Shown: positions 54,836 to 62,905 of the stretch, one piece after another
How the letters are laid out: each line of letters opens with the position of its first letter
Numbering within the stretch: position 1 is the stretch's first letter
Assembly: GCA_026692905.1 (NCBI GenBank)
Contig: JAPLNL010000101.1
Location: forward strand, 1 to 64,000
Length of the DNA stretch: 64,000 nt
Source of the DNA: Planctomycetota bacterium
GTDB lineage: Bacteria > Planctomycetota > Planctomycetia > Pirellulales > Pirellulaceae
Direction: 5' to 3'
The notes under the pieces: model-generated
Database searches by the model: none
Told to the model about the DNA's origin: nothing
The model's input: only the letters and a program-made list of their open reading frames with translations
Position numbers and translations under genes: made by a program

Positions 54836-57052
54836 ATGGCTGTCATGATCGCCTCAAAACAATCCTTGACGTTTTCCACTGAGCCTTGGCTTGTGGTACT
54901 TTCCCTCGCCTTGTGCGCGGTGACTTTCGCCCTTTCGTACTTAGCATGGCGAAGGAGCGGGTTTTTGAAATCCGTTCTTTGGCTAGAGCTACTTCGATGC
55001 GGGATCGTGGTCGTTGGCGCTGTCCTGCTCAATCAACCCGAGTGGGTCCAAGAGTTCCGATCCGATGAGAAGCCTGCCCTACTCGTGCTCTCGGATAGTT
55101 CACAGAGCATGCAGACGAAAGACGTTCTTGTCAAAAACGAATCGGGGCAATCCGAAGCACAGTCGAGAGCAATCGCGATCGAATCTCTCTTGAGCGAAGA
55201 AGCTTGGGGCGCATTCGCCTCGCGGATGGATGTACGAGTTAACTCGTTCCCGGCAGATGGCAAAGCGGACGGCACCGACCTCAACTCAGCGCTCAATCAA
55301 GCCATCGAATCGACATCGAGAGTACTCGGCGTAGTACTTATTTCAGACGGAGATTGGAACGCCGGTCAATCCCCCATGAATGCGGCCATGCGTTATCGTG
55401 CCCAGGGTGTACCTATTCTATCGATTCCAGTCGGCTCGCCGACACGACTGCCCGACATCGAACTGCTCAGTGTCGACACTCCGACGTTTGGGATTACAAA
55501 CAAAGCGGTCCGAATTCCTTTTTCCATTGAATCTTCGTTGCCTCGAGACCATGTGGCCACCGTCGTAATGACGGCTTCCGACGGGGAGAAGGTTACTAAG
55601 GAAGTGCGTATCACTGCCATGTCACGCACTACCGATACCGTTTTGTGGACACCGAAAACGGAGGGGGACTATACCTTAACGGTTGAGGTACCTCAGCATC
55701 CAGACGAAGTGATTGCAACCAACAATTCGCTATCCACTCCGATCGCCATTCGCCAAGAGAAGCTCAAAGTGCTGGTCATCGATAGTTACCCGAGATGGGA
55801 GTATCGCTATCTTCGCAATGCGCTCTCGCGTGACCCGGGCGTTGATGTGGCTTGTTTGCTTTTCCATCCAGGATTGGGCAAAGTCGGTGGCGGAAACAAA
55901 GACTATATCAAGGAGTTCCCAAACGGCATGGATGAGCTCTCCAAGTTCGATGTGGTTTTCCTTGGTGACATTGGGCTCGAACAAGGTCACTTGAGCGAAG
56001 AGCAGTGCAAATTGTTGCGAGGCCTTGTTGAATTTCAGGCGAGCGGCTTGGTCTTCATGCCGGGCTGGCAAGGTCATGAGCACACGTTGGTTGATAGTGC
56101 ATTGGAACCATTGTTACCAGTGACATTGGACACCGCGCAGCCTTATGGTTTCGGATCTAAATCACCGATGCGATTCGAGTTGACCGAGGCTGGCCGTCGA
56201 AGCTTATTGACGAAGTTAGCCGATACGCAAGAAGAGAACTTGGACGCATGGAGCACGCTTCCAGGATTCCAGTGGTATGCACCGGTGATTCGTGCGAAAG
56301 CTGGAAGCGAAGTTTTGAGTGTGCATCAGGAGATGAGCAACGAATTTGGCCGCATTCCACTCTTGGTAACGAAGACATTCGGAGCAGGCAAGGTCTTGTT
56401 CATGGGGACCGATGGTGCATGGCGATGGCGGCGGGGAGTCGAGGATAAGTACCACTATCGCTTTTGGGGTCAAGTCGTCCGCTGGATGGCTTATCAACGC
56501 AATATGGCCAAAGGGGAATCGATGCGATTCTACTTTTCGCCGGACCAACCCATGATTGGCCAAACGCTGGCCCTGCACGCGAATGTTATGGAAACGAACG
56601 GCGAGCCGTTGTCATCGGGCGACGTAACGGTTCGCATCGAAGCCCCATCGGGAAAGTTTCAAGTCATTCGATTGAACAGCGGAGGTGTCGATAGTTGGGG
56701 ATCGTTTGAAGGACGTTATGAAGTAGCTGAGCCAGGTCCGCACAAGGTGGTTCTGACCTGCAAGCAGACAGGCGCAGCGCTCGAAACATCTTTCTTCGTC
56801 CAGGGTGCGACGCGAGAAAGAATTGGTTTGGCGGCTCGCCCCAAAGTGCTCGAAGAATTGTCGAAGGTAACCAATGGCAAGGTGTTTTCTCTGAGTGACC
56901 GAGAAAAACTTCTGACCGCGATCGGCAGTATTCCCGATCCACCTTCAACATTGCGTCGTTTGCAGCCTTGGGCTCACTGGATCACGGTTGCGTCGATGGT
57001 CACTGCGCTTGCGGCATTTTGGATTGGCCGCAAATGGGTTGGATTGATTTAG
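54836..57052 (+). CDS. Membrane protein with vWA-like and amidotransferase-like regions
   Basis: The 738-residue protein has two N-terminal membrane helices (LVVLSLALCAVTFALSYLAW and SVLWLELLRCGIVVVGAVLL), a vWA-like domain (LLVLSDSSQSM, with VLISDGDWN), Ig-like beta domains and a class I glutamine-amidotransferase-like domain (KVLVIDSYPRWEYRYLRNAL, FDVVFLGDIG) without a clear catalytic Cys. A final helix (ITVASMVTALAAFWI) anchors the end. Such proteins occur next to MoxR ATPase and DUF58 genes in planctomycetes, but here these partners are absent. The function is unknown. Confidence 0.82.
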   Translation: MAVMIASKQSLTFSTEPWLVVLSLALCAVTFALSYLAWRRSGFLKSVLWLELLRCGIVVVGAVLLNQPEWVQEFRSDEKPALLVLSDSSQSMQTKDVLVKNESGQSEAQSRAIAIESLLSEEAWGAFASRMDVRVNSFPADGKADGTDLNSALNQAIESTSRVLGVVLISDGDWNAGQSPMNAAMRYRAQGVPILSIPVGSPTRLPDIELLSVDTPTFGITNKAVRIPFSIESSLPRDHVATVVMTASDGEKVTKEVRITAMSRTTDTVLWTPKTEGDYTLTVEVPQHPDEVIATNNSLSTPIAIRQEKLKVLVIDSYPRWEYRYLRNALSRDPGVDVACLLFHPGLGKVGGGNKDYIKEFPNGMDELSKFDVVFLGDIGLEQGHLSEEQCKLLRGLVEFQASGLVFMPGWQGHEHTLVDSALEPLLPVTLDTAQPYGFGSKSPMRFELTEAGRRSLLTKLADTQEENLDAWSTLPGFQWYAPVIRAKAGSEVLSVHQEMSNEFGRIPLLVTKTFGAGKVLFMGTDGAWRWRRGVEDKYHYRFWGQVVRWMAYQRNMAKGESMRFYFSPDQPMIGQTLALHANVMETNGEPLSSGDVTVRIEAPSGKFQVIRLNSGGVDSWGSFEGRYEVAEPGPHKVVLTCKQTGAALETSFFVQGATRERIGLAARPKVLEELSKVTNGKVFSLSDREKLLTAIGSIPDPPSTLRRLQPWAHWITVASMVTALAAFWIGRKWVGLI

Positions 57053-57235
57053 AAGTGTCGGAATCTATTTCGTTTGCGGAACACTTGCATCCGAAGGATG
57101 CCCTTTCCATGCGATCCGGGGGGAGAAATTTAGGGCAGAAAGATGAAATACAGATATTTTTCTGCGTTTGAAAAGTCTGCCATTACGCTTTGGCGTCAAC
57201 AATTCATTCGAAACGAATGATGAAGAAAGCAATTG

Positions 57236-57484
57236 CTATTCGAACTTGTCTGTGTCTACGACCATCTTCTCGATTTTGTGAACCAAATCTGCGGCCTCAA
57301 GCAGTGACGTCATCATCCGTTTGAAAATGGGTTCGACATCTCCAAGACTCTGGCTGTAAAAACTCTTGGATGTTTCATCGTTCCAAGACACTTCGATGAT
57401 GCTCGTTGCTTCACCCCATTTGCTCAATGTGCTTTGCAGTCGACTGCGACAGCCTACCAAGTCGTTGCGGCATTTTGTGTCCAT
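57236..57484 (-). CDS. Small helical protein with WND motif
   Basis: The 82-residue protein is predicted mostly helical, with a central SWNDETSKSFYSQSLGDVEP and no signal peptide. The W-N-D tripeptide between two helices and the size recall WXG100-type proteins, but the match is weak and no secretion ATPase gene is present in the window. AGGA lies 11 bases before the ATG at 57484. The gene stands alone between the vWA-like protein and the helicase. Confidence 0.55.
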   Translation of the reverse strand: MDTKCRNDLVGCRSRLQSTLSKWGEATSIIEVSWNDETSKSFYSQSLGDVEPIFKRMMTSLLEAADLVHKIEKMVVDTDKFE

Positions 57485-57508
57485 GGTGAGTGCTTTCCTG
57501 GCATCGGT

Positions 57509-57540
57509 ATTTAGCAGTTAGCCGAAGGCATATTCGACAC
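57509..57540. repeat. Family D half repeat
   Basis: ATTTAGCAGTTAGCCGAAGG then CATATTCGACAC resembles the left arm of family D with several changes. It lies just upstream of the small WND gene. Confidence 0.55.
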
Positions 57541-57754
57541 TATCCTATGAAAAGACTCTTCGGAGAGCGATTAGTATACCAACTGTCTACGCGTTCGCGA
57601 CGTTGATCGGTATTCTCGCCCATTTTTGCCAGCCTCTACTCTCGACTTCGCATAGCAGGATCTTCTGATTCTGTTAAGAGCAATTAGCTCATTTAGCAAC
57701 TTCTTTTGCCCTGTATTTTCATTGCTAGAAGCGACAATTTCGCCTTGCCAAAGA

Positions 57755-60700
57755 ATGCCTAGATCGACGAAACTAGTGGACTTGGCTTTTGCGGATCTAC
57801 AACACTGGATGGAACAAAACGGCATGACGAACCTGGCACAACTGGACCCTCCCAAGGCGACCGGATTGATTGTCCATATACTCGAAGCAATTGCTCTTTT
57901 AGAAAAGAAGATCCGTCCTCAGCAGCTCTTAATGGCTCGCTATTACACGGCGCAAGATCAGCCTCGACTCAAAAAAGGCGAAACAAGCCTTCAATGGGAT
58001 TTCGAATTGCAGGGGGTAGCACCCGTGCGCGGTCAATTCAACACCAGCATTTTGTTTGAATTAGACCCAAAGCAACTTGGAAATCTCATGGACCCAAACG
58101 GGGGCCGTGTGATCCGTCAGCTCAATGCTCAATGCAGCTGCGTTGAAACAATAAAACCTTGTGTACACCAAATTCATTGCTTGCATTACATTCGCAGACA
58201 GTTGAGTGGCAAATCCGCAGAGGACGCGATCCAGTGGATGCAAAGCTGCGTGACCGACGGACGCCATGCCGGCCGGAAACTGATCGAATCGCTGAGTTAT
58301 CTTAAGGACGCGCCAGCAGCTCCGGACACACCTCCGGAAGAGATGGAGCGCGATCGACTGATGCGCATCCAATGGCGGCTGTCGTTTTCGAATAGCACCG
58401 TCAAAGTGAATGCTTATCTGCAAACGATGCGAAAGAAAGGGGGCTGGAACAAAGGCCGCCATCTTCGCGATGGCCTGGATACGGTCGAAGAAGCTGCGTT
58501 GGTACACCCTTCGGACCGCATGCTTATCCTGTTGCTGCAATCGGCAGAGGAATCGTATCGAGGGCAAACGCCTCGAATCGTGCGCGAGTGCCTCAATCTG
58601 CTCAAAGACCATCCGCATTTAACGCTGGATGACGAATTGCAAACTCCGATTCGCATCAAGGAATGCCCGATCGAAGTTCGCATCGATGAAATGGAAGACA
58701 TCTACAAACCGAGCATCTATCAAGGCGAGGTGCAGATCGTTTCATTGCGAGATAACCCCGATTACTTCATGGGGACTATCAACAACCAAGAAACGATGAT
58801 GCTCAGATTGGATCGCGATCAGCGATGCATCTGGGTCAGCAGTATCGACAATCGAATGAAGCGGTTGATCGAGGATTTGCACGCTGCCGAGCGTCGCGAG
58901 GCGGTTTTGGACCAAGAGACGGCCGAACAGTTCGCGGACTTGGTCGCGGCAGCAGCCGATCCGAAGTGGATTCAAATCAATTTGCCCGAACGATTGGCAG
59001 GCCCAGAGCAACCTCTCGAGCCAAACATCGAAGTCCACTTGTCTCCATTCGGCAAGGAAAGTTTGTTGGTTGGCCTGCGAGTCGCTTGCGATGTCGTTGC
59101 CGAACAGCCCGTACCTGGCATGGAACCCGATCGATTGCGAGTGGCGACCCCGGCCGGTCGATTCCAACTGCTTCGGGCACTTGAGGAAGAGTCCATTCGC
59201 GCAGATGAGATTGCAGGTGCGCTTGAGCTTGGACAACTGCTCTATGAAAGCCCTTATACGTGGATCGCGGAAAATCCTGACTTGGCCCTCGATTTGTTAA
59301 CACGAATCCAAGCGTTGGGCGAAAACGCGCCGACAGTCTGTTGGCCCAAGAGTCAGCCGATGAAAATCATTGGCGAAATCACGCCACAGCGTTTGCAAGT
59401 TCGATTGACCAGCCAACGCGATTGGTTTGGCGTCGAAGGGGTCGCACGATTGGAGGGTCTCGAGATTCCGTTGGCGGAATTGCTAACCGCTCTTCGTGGT
59501 GGACGAAGATTCGTTCCACTGGGAGACGGTCAGTTCGCCATGATCTCCGACCAATTGCGTCAACGTTTGAACAGCATACAAGATGTCTCGCAAAGCGATT
59601 CTGGGGCCATTCGCGTTTCCAGAGCAGCTACAGCCGTTGTCGAAGAAGCGCTCGGCAGCGACATCAGCTACGAATCGGATATGTCATGGCGCGATGCGCT
59701 AGACCGGTTGGCTGGTGCGAAAACGCTCAAGCCAGTTGTTCCATCAAACCTAAACGCCGACTTACGCGATTATCAAAAAACCGGTTACGCATGGCTGGCG
59801 AAGCTCGCGCATTGGGGCATCGGTGGCTGTTTGGCTGACGACATGGGTCTGGGTAAAACCGTGCAAGCGCTCGGCGTGCTACTCGATCGAGCAAGCAAAG
59901 GGGCCGCGCTCATTATCGCCCCTACGAGCGTTGGTGTGAATTGGCAGCGAGAAACGGAAAAGTTTGCCCCTTCCCTCAAGGCGAAACTGTATCGCGAACA
60001 CGACCGACAGACGCTTGTCGATTCGGCCGGACCTGGCGATTTGATCATTACCAGCTATCAATTGCTTCAACGTGACGTTGATCGATTTACGGCCCGTTCG
60101 TGGCATACGCTGGTATTGGATGAAGCCCAATTCATCAAGAACTTCCAAACCAAGACGGCCCAAGCTGTACGACAATTGGATGCAGACTGGCGGATCGCCC
60201 TTTCGGGTACGCCTCTCGAAAATCATTTAGGCGAACTCTGGAGCTTGATGCGAACGGTTAGCCCTGGATTGCTCGGCTCGTGGGATCGGTTCCGAAAGAG
60301 TTTTGCAGAACCGATTGAACGTCAAGGAGACAAAGACCGATTGCTCGCGCTCGGACGCGTAGTTCGACCGTTCATCCTCCGGAGAACGAAAAAAGAAGTT
60401 CTTTCGGAGTTGCCGGACCGCACCGAAATCGTGCGATTGGCTGAGCTGTCCGAGGAAGAACGACAAAAATACGATGCAGCTCGAATGGCTGCTTTGGCGG
60501 AAATCACGAAACCAGGCGAAGGGGAACACGAATCGCAAATGCGTATTCGAGTACTTGCTTGGCTTACCCGATTGCGTCAGTTGGCTTGCCACCCAGGCTT
60601 GGTCGACAAGCGATGGGACAAATCGTCCGCCAAACTCGATCTCTTTATGGAAATCGTAGGCGAGTTGCGAGAAGGTGAGCACCGAGCATTGGTTTTTAGC

Positions 60701-61150
60701 CAGTTCGTTCAGCACCTGTTACTCATTCGCGGTGCGCTCGACAAACTCGGAATCAAGTATCAATATCTTGACGGGTCGACTCCTGCGGCCAAACGCCAAG
60801 AGGCAGTCGATCGATTCCAAGCAGGCGAAGGCGAGTTGTTCTTGATCTCGCTCAAGGCGGGGGGGACGGGGCTCAATTTGACCGCGGCTGACTATGTGAT
60901 CCACATGGATCCATGGTGGAATCCCGCCGTGGAAGATCAAGCGACCGACCGAGCTCACCGAATCGGACAGGAACGCGCCGTTACCGTTTACCGCATCGTT
61001 GCCAAGGATACGATTGAACAGCAGATCCTGGCATTGCACGCGGACAAACGCGAGCTGATCAGCGGTGTGCTGGATGGAGCTGACCGTGCAGGTCGCATGA
61101 GCACCGACGAACTAGTGTCATTGATCAAGTTGAGCCAAGCGGAAAGCTAA
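57755..61150 (+). CDS. SWIM zinc-finger SNF2-family helicase
   Basis: The protein of about 1131 residues has a SWIM zinc finger (CSC and CVH, about 130-142), a long middle part, and a complete SNF2 ATPase. DDMGLGKT is motif I, LDEAQ is motif II (DEAQ in place of DEAH), SGTPLENHLGELWSLM is motif III, and the C-terminal half has FSQFVQHL, GGTGLNLTAADYVIHMDPWWNP and DRAHRIGQ. These proteins move along double-stranded DNA or remodel protein-DNA complexes; the cellular role in bacteria is mostly unknown. The start is the ATG at 57755; a TTG at 57722 is the alternative. A small membrane protein gene begins 10 bases after its stop. Confidence 0.95.
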   Translation: MPRSTKLVDLAFADLQHWMEQNGMTNLAQLDPPKATGLIVHILEAIALLEKKIRPQQLLMARYYTAQDQPRLKKGETSLQWDFELQGVAPVRGQFNTSILFELDPKQLGNLMDPNGGRVIRQLNAQCSCVETIKPCVHQIHCLHYIRRQLSGKSAEDAIQWMQSCVTDGRHAGRKLIESLSYLKDAPAAPDTPPEEMERDRLMRIQWRLSFSNSTVKVNAYLQTMRKKGGWNKGRHLRDGLDTVEEAALVHPSDRMLILLLQSAEESYRGQTPRIVRECLNLLKDHPHLTLDDELQTPIRIKECPIEVRIDEMEDIYKPSIYQGEVQIVSLRDNPDYFMGTINNQETMMLRLDRDQRCIWVSSIDNRMKRLIEDLHAAERREAVLDQETAEQFADLVAAAADPKWIQINLPERLAGPEQPLEPNIEVHLSPFGKESLLVGLRVACDVVAEQPVPGMEPDRLRVATPAGRFQLLRALEEESIRADEIAGALELGQLLYESPYTWIAENPDLALDLLTRIQALGENAPTVCWPKSQPMKIIGEITPQRLQVRLTSQRDWFGVEGVARLEGLEIPLAELLTALRGGRRFVPLGDGQFAMISDQLRQRLNSIQDVSQSDSGAIRVSRAATAVVEEALGSDISYESDMSWRDALDRLAGAKTLKPVVPSNLNADLRDYQKTGYAWLAKLAHWGIGGCLADDMGLGKTVQALGVLLDRASKGAALIIAPTSVGVNWQRETEKFAPSLKAKLYREHDRQTLVDSAGPGDLIITSYQLLQRDVDRFTARSWHTLVLDEAQFIKNFQTKTAQAVRQLDADWRIALSGTPLENHLGELWSLMRTVSPGLLGSWDRFRKSFAEPIERQGDKDRLLALGRVVRPFILRRTKKEVLSELPDRTEIVRLAELSEEERQKYDAARMAALAEITKPGEGEHESQMRIRVLAWLTRLRQLACHPGLVDKRWDKSSAKLDLFMEIVGELREGEHRALVFSQFVQHLLLIRGALDKLGIKYQYLDGSTPAAKRQEAVDRFQAGEGELFLISLKAGGTGLNLTAADYVIHMDPWWNPAVEDQATDRAHRIGQERAVTVYRIVAKDTIEQQILALHADKRELISGVLDGADRAGRMSTDELVSLIKLSQAES

Positions 61151-61160
61151 AGGAAGGTGG

Positions 61161-61532
61161 ATGCGCATAGTAATTCCAAAACGATTTAGCTTACGAATTT
61201 TCTTGATAGCGTCAGTAGTTGCTGGATTGTTCCTGGGGTTCTTGCTTCCGGAAATACATCGTAGATTTTTGATCGCTAAAATTGAGCAACACGGTGGAGT
61301 TGTTCAGTATGATGCCAGTATTCAAGGATACTGGAAATCGAATAAGGTTACGAAAATTATGAATCCGTCGTTGGGTAACCAATTGGAATCGAGCGATCTC
61401 TTTGCGTTTCCTCATCTGCAAGAGATCGGAGGAAATGTCACCTCCGACCTCGGGATGACCGGAGAGTTTGTAATGGATGTTGATGCTTACCAAAATGCAT
61501 TGCTCCACACAGCGAGCAAGGACGAACGATGA
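61161..61532 (+). CDS. Small single-pass membrane protein
   Basis: The 123-residue protein has one N-terminal membrane helix (FSLRIFLIASVVAGLFLGFLL) after a basic RFSLR start, a pattern common to many planctomycete hypotheticals with an RFSLRxLL leader. The rest is soluble and may face the periplasm. It begins 10 bases after the helicase gene with AAGGAAGG upstream, so it is cotranscribed. No function can be assigned; it could be a truncated member of a larger family. Confidence 0.7.
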   Translation: MRIVIPKRFSLRIFLIASVVAGLFLGFLLPEIHRRFLIAKIEQHGGVVQYDASIQGYWKSNKVTKIMNPSLGNQLESSDLFAFPHLQEIGGNVTSDLGMTGEFVMDVDAYQNALLHTASKDER

Positions 61533-61628
61533 TCAGTACGTTGCAACATTGTGGTGTCTCCGTTACACGGCTCTTGCATTCGATATAGGAATGTGTCTGC
61601 GGGGCAAGGGACTTTTTGATTTAGTCAT

Positions 61629-61689
61629 TTAACAGTCAGCCGAAGGCGTACTGTACCGCTTCGACAGTACGCCTACGGCTGACTGTTAA
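61629..61689. repeat. Family D 61 bp palindrome
   Basis: TTAACAGTCAGCCGAAGGCG and its reverse complement with a single mismatch form two 26-base arms around a 9-base loop (ACCGCTTCG). This is the best preserved copy. The 61533-61892 gap holds this element, a GC-rich palindromic stretch (61722-61747) and a family C element; no gene is visible. Confidence 0.92.
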
Positions 61690-61792
61690 GCGAAGTGCAA
61701 TTGAACAAGTGTTAAATCAACAAGCCCCGAGCCCGGGGCGAGCCCCGCAGCTACGAACTGTCGCCGTTATGCGCAACGCTGTTTCGCATTTT

Positions 61793-61861
61793 GTAGCGAA
61801 ACTCGTCAAGAGTTTCGGTGGTTTATGCAATGCAGCCGAAAGTCTTGACGACTTTCGCTAC
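61793..61861. repeat. Family C 69 bp double-hairpin repeat
   Basis: Same element as at 35430, in the same orientation and with the same 69 bp length. Left hairpin CGAAACTC-GTCAA-GAGTTTCG, right hairpin CGAAAGTC-TTGAC-GACTTTCG. It lies 31 bases from the stop of the LamG gene. Confidence 0.93.
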
Positions 61862-61892
61862 AGAAGAGCCCAATTTACATTGAGGCGTTGAT

Positions 61893-62765
61893 CTAGTTCT
61901 TTGCGTTTTCAACTAGCAACGTGGCAATTTCTTCGGCTGACAAGGCTCGGTCGAAGATCATCAGATCGTCTAGATCGCCGATGTAGTCTAGGCCCAGCAT
62001 GATCGCTGCCTTGTTTAGGTCCCAGGTGAATTTTGTCGGCTGCTTCAACGAACCGATTGTTTTGCCATCGACAAAGAGCGTTGAGGTTGCAGGCTTGCCA
62101 TCTGCAGAGTTGATCCCTTCAAACGTAAATGCAACGTGCTTCCAAGCTTCGCGAGAGAACCCCGGTTTCTTTAGCGTGACCATTGGGCGTTTTTCGATGG
62201 GCAATTTTTCCCACGCGACATTCTCAGGATTCCAAAACCGCAAATCGGAGAAGACTCCCAAGCGAAAGTCGCGAGGAAGGTCTTTGTCAAAGTCGACGAA
62301 CAACGCTGCGTCGTTCCAAGCTTTATCCGTAATTTGAATTGGGTCGCAGTGACCGGGCTCGAGATCCTTGTCGGGATCCAATCGCATCCAGAAGCCAACG
62401 GTACCGGACCAATCCTTCGATTGATATGGCATAACTTCCCCTTTGTAGCAAATGATCTGCGGAGACTTTTTGCCGAACCGAAGACAATCGCCAAATTTAC
62501 CCCCGCCCTTAACGATCGAGACATCTGGCCGTGCGATTCCTGCTGTCCATTGTTTTCTCGCCATGGATTCGACCGTGTAGAGTTTGCCATCACCGTTAGC
62601 GACAATCGCATCGCCAGTTCCGTCAAAACTAGCGTGGAAGCGCAACGACTTCATCGCATTGGCTCGCAGTGCATCTTGTCCATGCGAGGTCGTTGGACTC
62701 AGATGCGTTAAAAGCACCACGACAACGAATACGAGGTAATTCGAGAACAGAATTGGCTTAGGCAT
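61893..62765 (-). CDS. Secreted LamG-like (concanavalin-fold) protein
   Basis: The 290-residue protein has a signal peptide (FSNYLVFVVVVLLTHL) and a LamG/concanavalin-like domain. HASFDGTGDAIVANGDG begins it, GTVGFWMRLDP and WKHVAFTFEGIN are typical inner strands, and LDYIGDLDDLMIFDRALSAEEI is the common LamG end. It probably binds carbohydrate or is part of the cell surface; no catalytic residues can be assigned. The ATG at 62765 directly precedes the signal peptide. Confidence 0.88.
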   Translation of the reverse strand: MPKPILFSNYLVFVVVVLLTHLSPTTSHGQDALRANAMKSLRFHASFDGTGDAIVANGDGKLYTVESMARKQWTAGIARPDVSIVKGGGKFGDCLRFGKKSPQIICYKGEVMPYQSKDWSGTVGFWMRLDPDKDLEPGHCDPIQITDKAWNDAALFVDFDKDLPRDFRLGVFSDLRFWNPENVAWEKLPIEKRPMVTLKKPGFSREAWKHVAFTFEGINSADGKPATSTLFVDGKTIGSLKQPTKFTWDLNKAAIMLGLDYIGDLDDLMIFDRALSAEEIATLLVENAKN

Positions 62766-62810
62766 TTAGGTGGGTACTTTCGGCTAGGCGAGGGGGCTGT
62801 TGATTTAGTC

Positions 62811-62875
62811 GTTTAGCAGTCAGCCGTAGGCGTACTTAACTTCTTTGACAGTACGCCTTCGGCTGACTGTTAAAC
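62811..62875. repeat. Family D 65 bp palindrome
   Basis: GTTTAGCAGTCAGCCGTAGG and the reverse GCCTTCGGCTGACTGTTAAAC form an inverted repeat around a longer AT-rich centre than in the 61629 copy. It lies between the 3' end of lepA and the 5' end of the LamG gene, both on the minus strand. Confidence 0.88.
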
Positions 62876-62905
62876 GAAATTCAATAGTGCAAGTATTGAG
62901 GCGGG

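Noticed and set aside
57135-57165. Stem GCAGAAA/TTTCTGC after the vWA-like gene as a terminator
   Set aside because: Seven weak pairs around a 17-base loop with no T run; not convincing.
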